NCBI RefSeq assembly: GCF_037543845.1
Contig: NZ_JBBIFX010000001.1
Span: forward strand, 186,001 to 250,000
Reading direction: 5' to 3'
Length of the DNA: 64,000 nt
DNA from: Gymnodinialimonas ulvae
GTDB lineage: Bacteria > Pseudomonadota > Alphaproteobacteria > Rhodobacterales > Rhodobacteraceae
The notes under the pieces: model-generated
The model's input: the letters and a program-made list of their open reading frames with translations, nothing else
Databases searched by the model: none
Told to the model about the DNA's origin: nothing
Made by a program: the position numbers and the translations under genes
In this document: piece by piece, positions 7,618 to 16,663 of the stretch
How positions within the stretch are numbered: position 1 is the stretch's first letter
How the letters are laid out: each line of letters starts with the position of its first letter

Positions 7618-8667
7618 TCAGTAGTCATGAACATGCTCCAGCGTCAGGCCGCGATCCGCAAGGCTGCGCAGCGCCTCCGCGAGATCGGGGACGGGCACCA
7701 GAAACAGGTGCCGCGTGTCGCCGTAGCCCTGCCGGGGGAGGGATGCGAGCGCATCGTCGAAATCGGCCGTGTCGGAGAGGGCGGTAAACAAGATCTGATC
7801 ATTGCCGGCCATGTCGCGGATCGTGGCACCCTGATCGGCCCATTCGGCGAGGATGCCGGTGAGCACGCGGTAGCGGGGTGTTTCGACCTCGACCCCGCCA
7901 CCGGGGATCTCGCGCAGGATCGTGACGCCGGTGGTCGCTTCGATCTGGTCCGGCGTGAGGCCGGTGACAACCATCTGCAGGGTGAGATCGTCAAAGCCGG
8001 TGGCGGCGACGGCCTGCGCGATGACATCGGCATAGGAGGCGCGGGCGCGATGTTCCAGGCCGAGGGCGAGGCTGCGTTCGCGGTCGCGCAGGGCTTCGGT
8101 GGCGGCTGCGTCAAGCGCTGCGGCATCGGCGCGGAAATCGTACTGATACCAAGGGACCTGTTGCAGGAAGGCGGCGTAGCGGGCGGCCTGCTGCGCGGAG
8201 AGGTCATCGAGCGGGCTGTGGGCCGGGCCACGCGCGATTGTGGCGACGCGACCAATGGTTTCCTCATAAAGGCCCTTCATCAGCATCTCGACGGTGAAGG
8301 ACACGCCGATGACATGGACGAGTTGCCGTGTTCCGCCGTCGATCTCGCCCAGATCGGCGGCGGCGCGGGTCAGCGTGCAGAGCGAGGACCAATAGCCGCC
8401 GATGGCGCGGATATAGCCGAAGTCGTGCGGATCGCCCGCGTCGATGAGTGTGGCGTAATCGTCATAGGCATGCACGATGTGCCATTCGGGATAGGTCAAG
8501 AGGGTGCGGATCTCGGGCCGGGCCTCGGCGCTGAGCGGGGTGGACGGGGTGGGCGTACCGGAGCCGCGGCACATGGTTTCGACATAGAGCGAGGGGGCCG
8601 CGAGGGTGAGCACCAGCATCAGGAGAAGCTGAAGCGTGCGTTTGAGGAGAGTGGCGAGGGGTTTCAT
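7618..8667 (-). CDS. Membrane-anchored or secreted protein, unknown
   Basis: A 349-residue protein with a hydrophobic N-terminus (LLKRTLQLLLMLVLTLAAPS) that is a signal peptide or membrane anchor, followed by a soluble body without a known catalytic motif. Notable segments are TYPEWHIVHAYDDYATLI and GYWSSLCTLTRAAADLGEID. The start at 8667 overlaps the stop of the upstream gene by four bases (ATGA), indicating translational coupling; the open frame upstream of it is only the shadow of the gene at 8664-9071. No function can be assigned. Confidence 0.7.
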   Translation of the reverse strand: MKPLATLLKRTLQLLLMLVLTLAAPSLYVETMCRGSGTPTPSTPLSAEARPEIRTLLTYPEWHIVHAYDDYATLIDAGDPHDFGYIRAIGGYWSSLCTLTRAAADLGEIDGGTRQLVHVIGVSFTVEMLMKGLYEETIGRVATIARGPAHSPLDDLSAQQAARYAAFLQQVPWYQYDFRADAAALDAAATEALRDRERSLALGLEHRARASYADVIAQAVAATGFDDLTLQMVVTGLTPDQIEATTGVTILREIPGGGVEVETPRYRVLTGILAEWADQGATIRDMAGNDQILFTALSDTADFDDALASLPRQGYGDTRHLFLVPVPDLAEALRSLADRGLTLEHVHDY

Positions 8668-9071
8668 ACGCGGCGGCCCAGGGTGAGGCCCGCGCCAAGC
8701 GCGATGGCACCGAGCCCGATGTGCGGCGAGTTGGCGGCAAGGCGCAGGAAGGAGAATTCGGGCCCAAGGCTTTCGTTGGTGAAGATCGCGAAATCCAGAA
8801 AGCCCCAGCCGGTGAAGATGCCGAAGATGCCATCGGCGAGGTAGGCGGCCCCGAAGATCAGCAGGAACGTGCGGGCCGAGCGGTTGGAGATCAGCCCAGC
8901 GAGGAAGGCCCAGATCGCCGAGGCCAGGTGCAGCGCGTCGTCGAACGGGTCGAGTGCGAAGATGCCGAAGGCCAGGCCGCTGTCGTCGGTCAGGCCGGGA
9001 ATGTAGTTGATTGCGGCCACCGCGAGGAGCACGGCGGCGTAGACGAGGCAGAGGCGGCGGATCAGGGACAT
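8664..9071 (-). CDS. Four-helix membrane protein (DUF4383-like), unknown
   Basis: A 135-residue protein composed almost entirely of four hydrophobic helices (LCLVYAAVLLAVAAINYIPG at the start, LTLGRRV at the end). The helix layout resembles DUF4383-type membrane proteins, an impression from pattern only. It overlaps the next gene by four bases (ATGA), so the two are likely co-expressed and may act together at the membrane. Confidence 0.65.
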   Translation of the reverse strand: MSLIRRLCLVYAAVLLAVAAINYIPGLTDDSGLAFGIFALDPFDDALHLASAIWAFLAGLISNRSARTFLLIFGAAYLADGIFGIFTGWGFLDFAIFTNESLGPEFSFLRLAANSPHIGLGAIALGAGLTLGRRV

Positions 9072-9124
9072 GGGCGGTGGTCCTTATCGAAGCGGCGGGG
9101 TTTCGGGGTGGTTTGGGGTGGTTT

Positions 9125-9181
9125 GGGGGCGCTGCCCCCGTCCTGCGGACTCCCCCGGAGGATTTTTGAAACAAGGAAGGG
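9125..9181 (-). repeat. Intergenic repeat, copy 1 (pair of 19002-19057)
   Basis: A 33-base stretch (9125-9157) beginning GGGGGCGCTGCCCCC and ending GGACTCCCCCG is identical to 19002-19034; the following bases (ATTTTTGAAACAAGGAAGG) match more loosely. It contains G/C palindromes able to fold. Both copies lie immediately upstream of a minus-strand gene start in the same orientation. Confidence 0.75.
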
Positions 9182-9221
9182 CGGGGGCGTGTTGAGGCCG
9201 GGGTTGCGTCTGGGATCGGTG

Positions 9222-10712
9222 TCAGAGGGGGGCCATGTAGCTGTCCCAGAGGTTGTTGCGGAGAGTGAGATTCGGGTCGATCTCGCGTTTGAGGGCGGCA
9301 AGGTCGGTGGCGCGGGGGTATGCGCGGGTGAATTGATCCTGCGTCGCGTGGGGGCGGTAGGGCAGGTAGTAGCGCCCGCCGATGGCGAGGACGCGCTCGA
9401 TCAGGGCCTGGGTCATGCGTCGGTGGTCGGCCTCGGCGCGGGCGGTCAGCTCCTGGGTGAAGGACATGACGGCGGCGATGGTCGGGCCGGGGGAGTGGGG
9501 CAGGAAGCTGTCGGTGTCGGCGTCGACGAAGCGCAGCGTGACGTTGAGGAATTCAACAAACGCGTCGGGGATCACGTCGCGGCAAGCCGCGAGGAAGCCG
9601 TCAAAGGCGTCGAAGGGAATGAAGTATTCGTGTAGGATATCGACGCGGGTCGGGTCTCGGTCATCGAGGGTGACGATGGGTTCGTTCATCAGGCTATTGC
9701 GCGTGCTGTCGCCGGCGAAGCGAGGGCCAAGCGCGGTTTCGACCCACCAGCGCCAGTCCTTCATGCCTTCGCGCCCGACCTGGCCACGGTAGAGGTAGGA
9801 AGCGGCGTGGGAGAGCCAGCCGCTTTCGGTGGCGGCGGGGATGTCGGATTGGTCGGGGGTGGGAGTGTAGGTGACCACGAGCGCCTCGTCGAAGAGGGTC
9901 TCGCGGGTGACGTTGAGCCGCCCGTAAGCCATGGGTTTGGTCGGGTCGTCCACGGCGGCGCGGAAGCGGGCGGGGAAATCGGCGGCGGCCATGGTCTCAA
10001 ACGCCGGGGTGAGGCGTTGGTTGGGGACCATGTCGACGATCAGGTCGACGATCAGGCCGGTGAGGCCAAAGCCGCCCATTGCCATCTGGAAGAGTTGGGT
10101 GTTTTCCGTGCGTGACGCGGTGATGAGATCGCCGGAGGGCAGGACCATGCGGATCTCGCGGACGGTGGCGCCCATCGGGCCGTAGGGAACGGGCCAGCCG
10201 TGGGCGCCGACGGAGAACGTGGCGGCGACGCCGAAGTCGTGGTTCGACTGCATCACGGCGGGCGAGAAGCCGATAGGGTCGAGGGCTGCGATCACATCGC
10301 GCCAGCGCGCGCCGCCGTTCACGCGGTAGGTTCCGGCGGCGGTGTCGGGCTCTAACCAGGCGTCATCGACGGTGATCGCATGGCCGTAGCGGGGAATGGA
10401 TTGCCCGCCCATTGAATGGCGCGCGGCGGAGACGCAGACGGGGCGGTCCTCGGACTGCGCGGCGGCGAGTTCGGTGCGGAAGGCCTCGATCAGGGCATCG
10501 CCGTGGGCGGCGGGGCGTTGGTGGATGTGGATCGGCGTTGCCATCAGTTCGGAGGCGTCGTTGAGGACGAGCCCCTCCGGACCGGTCCCGATGCGGGCGA
10601 CGCCGTCCAATTGGCTGAGCCCCGGAGCCCAGGCGCGGCCCGCGAGGTAGCCACCCGCCGCCCCGGCACCGAGGAGGAGAGCGCGGCGGGTGAGTTTGGA
10701 TGTGCTGGCCAT
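9222..10712 (-). CDS. FAD-linked oxidase (FAD_binding_4 family), Tat-type signal
   Basis: A 496-residue flavoprotein of the vanillyl-alcohol-oxidase/L-gulonolactone-oxidase superfamily. The FAD-binding part is recognisable from CVSAARHSMGGQSIPRYGHA, GGARWRDVIAALDPIGFSP and FSVGAHGWPVPYGPMGATVR; the C-terminus (YYLPYRPHATQDQFTRAYP) is like that of sugar-acid or sterol-type oxidases. The N-terminus KLTRRALLLGAGAAGGYLAG is a plausible twin-arginine export signal, so the enzyme is probably periplasmic and folded before export. The ATG at 10712 is chosen because it gives a proper signal peptide. The substrate is unknown. Confidence 0.82.
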   Translation of the reverse strand: MASTSKLTRRALLLGAGAAGGYLAGRAWAPGLSQLDGVARIGTGPEGLVLNDASELMATPIHIHQRPAAHGDALIEAFRTELAAAQSEDRPVCVSAARHSMGGQSIPRYGHAITVDDAWLEPDTAAGTYRVNGGARWRDVIAALDPIGFSPAVMQSNHDFGVAATFSVGAHGWPVPYGPMGATVREIRMVLPSGDLITASRTENTQLFQMAMGGFGLTGLIVDLIVDMVPNQRLTPAFETMAAADFPARFRAAVDDPTKPMAYGRLNVTRETLFDEALVVTYTPTPDQSDIPAATESGWLSHAASYLYRGQVGREGMKDWRWWVETALGPRFAGDSTRNSLMNEPIVTLDDRDPTRVDILHEYFIPFDAFDGFLAACRDVIPDAFVEFLNVTLRFVDADTDSFLPHSPGPTIAAVMSFTQELTARAEADHRRMTQALIERVLAIGGRYYLPYRPHATQDQFTRAYPRATDLAALKREIDPNLTLRNNLWDSYMAPL

Positions 10713-10947
10713 GGGTGGATGCCTCGCTAGTGCCGGGCGCGCCGGGGTCCGCATGTCGATTTTTGAACGATGTTCATTTTCACCAAACACGTAGTGGATA
10801 ATCCAGCGTGGCAGAAGGTAAGGAAATCCGGAAGCGGAGCGCGGGCCAGGGGACCAGCGGGGCAGGACGTGTTGCGGGACTTGTTGGAAGGGGGGGGAAT
10901 CGGTCCGCGTTGGGCGGCCCGCTTAGGGTGTGTGACGACGATCGGGA

Positions 10948-12702
10948 TCACTCGGCCGGGGTGCTGACGGTTTCCTCATGGGTGGTTGGCATGCCCGCCT
11001 TGAGGCGGCGACCGTCATTGTAAATCGCCTTGATCAGCGCCAGGCCCATCAGCACCATAACCAGGCTGAACGGGAGCGCGCCGATCACCATGGCGGTCTG
11101 GATCGCGCCAAGCCCGCCTGCGATGATCAAGCCGCCCACCACAAGCGCCAGGGCGATGCCCCAGAACAGGATATGCGGGCGGGCCTTGGGGCCCTCATCA
11201 CCGGCGGCGTTGATCGTATTGATGATCAAAACGGCCGAGTCCGCCGATGTGACCAGGTAGGTCAGCAGCAGGATCACGACGATCACCGACATGAGCCACG
11301 CGAGGTTATCGCTGAGGATGACGGCGAGCATGGCAAAGAGCTGATCGGCTTGCCCGGCGCCGGTGATGGCACCTGCGGCGTCGCCGTTCAACTCCAGGTC
11401 GATGGCCGTGCCACCGACGATTGCGAACCAGATGAAACACATCAGCGCGGGCACGATCATTGCGCCAAGCACGTATTCACGCACCGTGCGCCCCTTGGAG
11501 ATGCGCGCCAGGAACACGCCGACAAACGGCGCGAAGGCGATCCACCAGGCCCAGTAGAAGATGGTCCAGCCGCCCTGCCAACCGGACAATTGCGAAGCCT
11601 CGGACCCGTCGACACCGTCCGAGACCCAGACGGTAAAGATGTTGCCGGGGATCGACACGAGGTAATCGAAGATGCCGACGAAAAAGGCCTGCAGGCCGAA
11701 GAAGGTCGAGCCGAACACCAGGAAGAAGGCGAGGATGAAGAAACTGAGCCCCATGTTGATGTTGGAGAGCCACTTGATGCCTTTGCCGACGCCCGAAAGC
11801 GCGGAGAGGGTCGAGGCGCCCATGATCACCACAAGCGCCACGACGATGCCCATTGTCGAGGAACTGACCGTGCCATCGGCTGCGGTGGTCTGAAGCCAGT
11901 CGCCCACGCCGATGCGCACGAGGCCCGAGACGAATTGCTCGACCCCGAAGCCGAGCGTCTGCGAGACGCCAAGAACGGTGGCGACAACGGCCACGATATC
12001 GACGACATGGCCAAGCGTGCCTTCCATCGAACGTCCGAAGATCGGCACCAGCGCGGAGCGGATCGTCAGCGGCAGATTCCGGCGGTAGGCGTAGTAGCCA
12101 AGCGCCAGACCGACCACCGCGTAGGAGGCCCAGGCCGCGAGGCCCCAGTGGGTGAACGACCAGACATAGGCCGAGCGCACGCTTTCCGCGCTGGACCCGG
12201 CGGCAGCGCCCTGGATCACGTCGGGGTTGTTGGCCCAGTGATACATCGGTTCGGCGGTGGCGAAAGTCAGCATACCGATGCCGATGCCCGCGCCGAACAT
12301 CATGGAAAACCAAGAGAAATTGGAAAACTCGGGCCGATCATCTTCGGACCCCATCTTGAGTCGCCCCGCCGTGGGCCAGAGGGCCAGCGCAATGCAGAGG
12401 ATGACGAAAAACGCCATCACGTAGACATACCAGTAGTTGAACGAGGCCAGGATGATCGAGTTGATCGCGCCCAGAATGGTGCTTGCGGTGTAGGAGACGT
12501 TGCCATCGCCATCGACGAAGAGCGCCGAAGAGCCTTCGGCGGCGGGCCCGAAGGTCAGCGTATCGGGCGGCAAGAGGGCCCAGATGATCAGAAGGGCCAC
12601 GATAAACTTGGCGGAAATCGCCACAGCCGTCGTGAAGCCTTTATAAAACCCGCTGTCTGCGGTTGGAATATCGAGGTCCGTGATGGGTGGCTGTACGGCC
12701 AT
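10948..12702 (-). CDS. BCCT family betaine/carnitine/choline transporter
   Basis: A 584-residue, about 12-helix secondary transporter. The sodium/substrate-site signature FGAGIGIGMLTFATAEPMYH and the family signature WTIFYWAWWIAFAPFVGVFL followed by RISKGRTVREYVLG are intact. Proteins of this family import quaternary ammonium or sulfonium compounds such as glycine betaine, choline or DMSP, for osmoprotection or as carbon and nitrogen source. The ATG at 12702 is preceded by GGGAGGAGAC, an excellent ribosome-binding site. It may feed the methylated-amine enzymes at 19283-29850, an inference from neighbourhood. Confidence 0.93.
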   Translation of the reverse strand: MAVQPPITDLDIPTADSGFYKGFTTAVAISAKFIVALLIIWALLPPDTLTFGPAAEGSSALFVDGDGNVSYTASTILGAINSIILASFNYWYVYVMAFFVILCIALALWPTAGRLKMGSEDDRPEFSNFSWFSMMFGAGIGIGMLTFATAEPMYHWANNPDVIQGAAAGSSAESVRSAYVWSFTHWGLAAWASYAVVGLALGYYAYRRNLPLTIRSALVPIFGRSMEGTLGHVVDIVAVVATVLGVSQTLGFGVEQFVSGLVRIGVGDWLQTTAADGTVSSSTMGIVVALVVIMGASTLSALSGVGKGIKWLSNINMGLSFFILAFFLVFGSTFFGLQAFFVGIFDYLVSIPGNIFTVWVSDGVDGSEASQLSGWQGGWTIFYWAWWIAFAPFVGVFLARISKGRTVREYVLGAMIVPALMCFIWFAIVGGTAIDLELNGDAAGAITGAGQADQLFAMLAVILSDNLAWLMSVIVVILLLTYLVTSADSAVLIINTINAAGDEGPKARPHILFWGIALALVVGGLIIAGGLGAIQTAMVIGALPFSLVMVLMGLALIKAIYNDGRRLKAGMPTTHEETVSTPAE

Positions 12703-13034
12703 TTTTTGTCTCCTCCCAAGGGTGACCGGTGGGTGCAGTTTGGTGGATGTGTCTGCACGACATTGGTCGTCTGCGACGGCAATGGGCGCTTGAACGGCAC
12801 GCGCGCCCTTATTCCACAAGATGACTGGTGTTTCTTGCGCGTCATTGTTTCGTGTGAAGTCAACCGTAACGTGAAAATATCGGCTGGGTAAACGTGTTTT
12901 CCCGATCGGGACTGGGTTGAGGGCGGCGCACGCGTCTGAGCGTGGTCCGGTCCTGCGGCGGGTGTAGGGCAGCGCGGCCTTGCCAGACCGTGGGTGCGCG
13001 GTGACATTGGGGCGCGCGAGCGGAGGACATGAAG
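12703..13034. other. Intergenic stretch between BCCT gene and methyltransferase gene
   Basis: About 330 bases separating two divergent genes. Beyond the ribosome-binding sites (12708-12717 for the minus-strand transporter and 13022-13026 for the plus-strand methyltransferase) I see no gene, clear operator or terminator. Promoters for both directions must lie here. Confidence 0.4.
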
Positions 13035-13655
13035 ATGGCGGAACTCGACAAGGCATATGATGCGACCACGCCGGAGGCAGCGCAGGCGAAGTACAATGCC
13101 TGGGCCGATCGGTATGAGACCGAGTTGATGGCGGGCGGCTACCGGTTGCCGTGGATCATGGCGGCGGCGGTGGCGCGTTTTGTGCCGGTGGACGCGATGC
13201 CGATCCTGGATGCGGGATGCGGCGGCGGGTTGCAGATGGAGCCGTTGCATGCGCTTGGCTATCGCGGGGTGACGGGCCTTGATCTGTCGCCCGGCATGTT
13301 GGAGGTGGCGCGGGCCAAGGGAATCTATGACACGTTGGTGGAGGACGCTCTTGGCGGGGATTTGCCGTTCGAGACCGGGCAATTTGCGGCCACGATCAGT
13401 GCGGGCACGATCACGCCGGGCCATGCGCCGCCCGAAGCCTTTGACGATCTGATCCGGGTGACGCGCAAGGGCGGATGGTTGATCTATTCGATGCGCCACG
13501 ATGCGGGGCAGGAGGCGGCGTATCTGGAGGCGACCCGGCGCTATGAGGCGGCGGGCGCGTGGCGTGAGGTCTACCGCACGCCGGTGTTCCAGACGATCCC
13601 GGTGGGCGCGCCGGAGGTGCGGAACGCGGTACATGTCTGCGAGGTTCTGGTGTGA
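13035..13655 (+). CDS. Class I SAM-dependent methyltransferase
   Basis: A 206-residue Rossmann-fold methyltransferase with motif I PILDAGCGGGLQMEPLHA (SAM binding), the acidic motif GLDLSPGMLEVARAKG and the post-motif stretch RVTRKGGWLIYSMRHDAG. It is of the williams-beuren/UbiE-like small-molecule type; the substrate cannot be read from the sequence. The ATG at 13035 lies eight bases behind GGAGG; the ATG at 13029 is too close to that site. The following gene overlaps the stop by four bases (GTGA). Confidence 0.85.
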   Translation: MAELDKAYDATTPEAAQAKYNAWADRYETELMAGGYRLPWIMAAAVARFVPVDAMPILDAGCGGGLQMEPLHALGYRGVTGLDLSPGMLEVARAKGIYDTLVEDALGGDLPFETGQFAATISAGTITPGHAPPEAFDDLIRVTRKGGWLIYSMRHDAGQEAAYLEATRRYEAAGAWREVYRTPVFQTIPVGAPEVRNAVHVCEVLV

Positions 13656-14380
13656 ATGCGCGCGATCAGGTCTGGAGCTATCCGCAAGGCGGGGCCGTGC
13701 CGGATCTGGCCGATGTGTTGCAGGCGGAAACGGTGGCAGAGCTGGTTGCCATTTCGGGCGCGACGCAGGATGCGGCTGTCCGCGCCATGGAGCGGCAGGA
13801 GAACCGTGCGCTTGCAGAGGCACGGCAGGTTTCCCAGGACCTGAAGGCCAAGGGGATCGATTTCGACGTCGGCCGGATGATGCGCCCCTCCTTGTGGGAG
13901 CGGCTTCAGGAAAGGTGGGATGCGTGGCGGGATGGTTTGTCTGATAGGGCCGCCCCGCCGCAGGCCGCAGCCGCCGAGCATCAACTGTTCGCGTTCGATC
14001 TGCCATTGGCCTACACGCTGCCACCCCGGTCGGTTTCGTTGGAGCACGAGGTGATTGATGCGGAGGTCGCGCGTTTTGCCGATGCGCTGGCTCGGCAGAT
14101 CACTGCGCAACGGGGGCAGGGACCGGTTGCGGTGTCGGTGCCGCAGGACGTCCATGATGATCTGATGGAGGCGGACGAATGGTCGGAGGTGGCCACGATC
14201 GCCTTCGAGGCTGATACCGCGATCGGCTACTGGCCCCCGAACGGCCAGCCAGCATTGCTGTTGTCGGTGGTGCGGGAAGAACCCGAGCATGTGATCGAGG
14301 TCAAGCTTTTGGCCCATGGAGGCCCGGCGCATCGGCGGTTTGTGGCGGCATTGGAAGCGATTGGCGGTCGGGTTGGATGA
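13652..14380 (+). CDS. Conserved-looking soluble protein, unknown
   Basis: A 242-residue protein starting with GTG and overlapping the methyltransferase stop by four bases, so the two are coupled. It has an N-terminal charged helical region (RAMERQENRALAEARQVSQD), a proline/alanine linker near residue 105 and a C-terminal alpha/beta part (TIAFEADTAIGYWPPNGQPA, EEPEHVIEVKLLAHGGPAHR). No signal peptide, membrane helix or known motif is visible. Confidence 0.7.
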   Translation: MNARDQVWSYPQGGAVPDLADVLQAETVAELVAISGATQDAAVRAMERQENRALAEARQVSQDLKAKGIDFDVGRMMRPSLWERLQERWDAWRDGLSDRAAPPQAAAAEHQLFAFDLPLAYTLPPRSVSLEHEVIDAEVARFADALARQITAQRGQGPVAVSVPQDVHDDLMEADEWSEVATIAFEADTAIGYWPPNGQPALLLSVVREEPEHVIEVKLLAHGGPAHRRFVAALEAIGGRVG

Positions 14381-14454
14381 CGAGATGTCGGAAACAGGCG
14401 GGCCAATCGCGGCGTGCAGGGTGAGCGTTGCAGCGCATAACAAGGGACGGTCGC

Positions 14455-15417
14455 ATGCAGGTGGGATTTATCGGATTGGGCGCGGTTGGCGGCAAGCTGG
14501 CAGGGTCGTTGGTGCGCAATGGGGTCGCGTTGCGGGTCCATGATCTGGACGGCGCGCTGGTGGCGGATTTCGAGACGCGGGGAGCGCAGGCCGGGGGCGA
14601 TCCGGCGGCGATGATGCGCGATTGCGACGTGGTGATCACCTGCCTGCCCTCGCCTGCGGCGTCTGCGGCGGTGGTAGAGGCGATGTTGCCCGAGGTGCGC
14701 GCGGACAAGATCTGGATGGAGATGTCGACGACGGATGCGGCCGAGATCCTGCGCATCGCACCGATGATCGAGGCGCGCGGCGGGCAGGTGGCGGAATGCC
14801 CGGTCTCGGGCGGGTGCCACCGGGCGGATACGGGCAATATCTCGATCTACATGAGCGGCGAACGGGAGGTGTTCGACCGGGTCTTCCCGCTTTTGACGAA
14901 GATGGGTCGGCGGGTGCTGCATACGGGGCCGCTGGGGGCGGCGTCGACGTTGAAGGTGATGACGAATTACCTCGCGACGGGGCATTTGTTGATGCTGTGC
15001 GAGGCGTTGAGCGTGATGCGGGCGGCGGGGGTGGATATGGCCACGACCTATGAGGCGATTGCGGTCTCGTCGGGCAATTCCTTCGTGCATGAGACCGAAA
15101 GCCAGCTGATCCTGTCGGGATCGCGGGACGTGAATTTCACGCTCGATCTGATCCAGAAGGATGTGGGGTTGTTCCAAACGATTGCGGAGCGAAATGGCGT
15201 GCCGTTGGAGATCAGCCCGAAGATGATCGAGATGCTGACGCACGGGCAAGAGGTGCTGGGTGAGCGCGCGCAATCGGATCGGATGATCGAGCTTCTGGAG
15301 GCCGCCATGGGGCTGGATGTGCAGGCCGAAGGGTTCCCGCAGGACCTGGTCGATACGGAGCCGGAAGAGCCGGGATATGAGGTGTTTGTGCGCAATGTGC
15401 ACGCGTGCACAAATTGA
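14455..15417 (+). CDS. NAD(P)-dependent beta-hydroxyacid dehydrogenase (3-hydroxyisobutyrate dehydrogenase family)
   Basis: A 320-residue two-domain oxidoreductase. The N-terminal Rossmann fold has MQVGFIGLGAVGGKLAGSLV, the substrate-loop signature is CPVSGGCHRADTGNISIY and the catalytic lysine lies in STLKVMTNYLATGHLLM. The family oxidises 3-hydroxyisobutyrate, tartronate semialdehyde, 6-phosphogluconate-like or related beta-hydroxyacids with NAD(P). The ATG at 14455 follows AAGGGA. The C-terminal tail (DLVDTEPEEPGYEVFVRN) has a degenerate second copy about 1 kb downstream at 16403-16497, which suggests an old duplication or rearrangement. Confidence 0.88.
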   Translation: MQVGFIGLGAVGGKLAGSLVRNGVALRVHDLDGALVADFETRGAQAGGDPAAMMRDCDVVITCLPSPAASAAVVEAMLPEVRADKIWMEMSTTDAAEILRIAPMIEARGGQVAECPVSGGCHRADTGNISIYMSGEREVFDRVFPLLTKMGRRVLHTGPLGAASTLKVMTNYLATGHLLMLCEALSVMRAAGVDMATTYEAIAVSSGNSFVHETESQLILSGSRDVNFTLDLIQKDVGLFQTIAERNGVPLEISPKMIEMLTHGQEVLGERAQSDRMIELLEAAMGLDVQAEGFPQDLVDTEPEEPGYEVFVRNVHACTN

Positions 15418-15489
15418 TAAGTGCCTGTTTTCTATTTTAAAAGGCGATCTTTTTTGCGAAATTTTAACCCGCAAAATACCCCCCCGCCT

Positions 15490-16120
15490 TCAGGCGCGAA
15501 AGAAAAACGGCGACGGGCCCGCGACGCCGGGTTTGACGGCGAGAAACGCGCCCTCATGGGGATCTTCCAAGTCCGCATCACAGAGCGGGTTGGCGGCGGT
15601 GGTGACGGAGAGCGTGCGCAAATCGGGACCGCCGAAACAGCAGGCGGTGATGTTGGTGGCGGGCAGGTCGATCTGCTCCACCAGCGCGCGGTCCGGGGAC
15701 AGGCGCAACACGCAGCCCCCCATGGCGTGCATTCCGCAAATCGCCCTGCGCGTCGATGCAGGAGACGTCGGGGACGCAGGGCTGCGTGAAAGGGGCGGGG
15801 ATGTCGAGGTCGGGCAGGCCGTCGGGCGGCACGTCTCAATTTTCCGCCTTTGGCGAAGGGCCTGTATTCTCCGCTATTGTCCGGGGGGGGCAGTCGAGCG
15901 CGGAGCAGGTCGCGGCCAGCGTGTCGCCGAGATACATCATACCGCGCGCCGGGGGCTGCCGTTGGGGCCGATGCGGTCGAAGGCGCCAGAAGTTCGGTCC
16001 ATGTCGCGCATGGTGCCGTCGGGATTGAGGTTGGTCTGCATGGTGCTGATCCAGAACGCACCACCGGGCCCACCATCCCCGGAAACCATCGTCACGATGA
16101 AAACCAGGCCGATCATGCAC
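15490..16120 (-). pseudogene. SMP-30/gluconolactonase relic, several frameshifts
   Basis: Parts of an SMP-30/regucalcin-type beta-propeller are spread over all minus-strand frames. In order they are GGAFWISTMQTNLNPDG and DRIGPNGSPRRAV (about 15950-16055), then MMYLGDTLAATCSALDC (about 15875-15925), then PDVSCIDAQGDLRNA (to about 15735), then GGCVLRLSPDRALVEQIDLP and CCFGGPDLRTLSVTTA down to 15490. Each block fits its expected place in the family, but shifts near 15940, 15840 and 15733 break the frame. The intact enzyme would hydrolyse a sugar lactone. The gene is decayed and probably not expressed as a functional protein. Confidence 0.75.
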
Positions 16121-16124
16121 TCAC

Positions 16125-16215
16125 ATTAAGACTGGACCACCCAGGTGGGGCTGATCAGCGTTCACGGCCGCGCCGCCATCGACCATGATGGTTTGCAAAA
16201 AAGGTCATCTTTGGC
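16125..16215 (-). pseudogene. Possible C-terminal relic of a short-chain dehydrogenase
   Basis: One minus-strand frame reads PFLQTIMVDGGAAVNADQP, which resembles the C-terminus of SDR enzymes (…G-x-T-I-x-V-D-G-G…). No upstream part of an SDR can be joined to it in the same frame. It lies in the decayed stretch 15418-16640. Confidence is low because the match is short. Confidence 0.35.
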
Positions 16216-16402
16216 GCACTGAAAAAGCCCGCTTCGCGTTCGTTGGGGGGGTGGTTGAAGACCCCAAGCGGGGGCGAGCTGTTCGATATAGCCGTCGCGC
16301 ATGACGACGATCACGACCGAGGCGACACCTTGGGGGCGGGCCACGCGGCCCGCCGGGTGCATGGTGTAGAGCGTGTCTCAAACGGCGTCGGGGGTGGTTG
16401 CA

Positions 16403-16497
16403 AGGGCCGAACGGTTCCGGATGGAACTGGTCGACCAGGAGCCGGAGGAGCCGAGATGTGAGGTGTTGGCCGCGAACACTGTGCAGGTTTGCGCAGG
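16403..16497 (+). pseudogene. Duplicated fragment of the 3' end of the 14455-15417 dehydrogenase gene
   Basis: The peptide RAERFRMELVDQEPEEPRCE aligns with QAEGFPQDLVDTEPEEPGYE at the end of the dehydrogenase gene, and the similarity also holds at the nucleotide level (GGTCGA-CCAGGAGCCGGAGGAGCCG). No other part of the dehydrogenase is recognisable upstream of it. It is read as a truncated, diverged copy; the material between the two copies is decayed. Confidence 0.65.
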
Positions 16498-16663
16498 CGG
16501 TGAGTTTCGGATCGTATTGAATGGAAGCAATGAGGTCGCCGACACATCAGATCTATTTCTGTAGACATGTATTTGCCGCATCGGCGGGGAGTTTCCCCTT
16601 GGCCCGGGGAACGCTGGCGTGAAAGGGTGCGCGGACACCCTTTCAACATCGAGGAGAGCGATA

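Noticed and set aside
7402..8844. Plus-strand open frame of 480 codons opposite 7618-8667
   Set aside because: The minus-strand reading has a signal-type N-terminus and an ATGA overlap with its neighbour; the plus-strand reading is Gly/Glu/His-rich antisense sequence.
10978..12891. Long plus-strand open frame opposite the BCCT transporter
   Set aside because: Composition is dominated by Asp, His, Gly and Arg without motifs, while the minus strand codes an intact transporter with its own ribosome-binding site.
16162..16362. Minus-strand frame resembling the end of an ABC transporter ATPase (IVVMRDGYIEQLAP)
   Set aside because: The resemblance is limited to about ten residues in a decayed region, without Walker motifs, so no gene is called.
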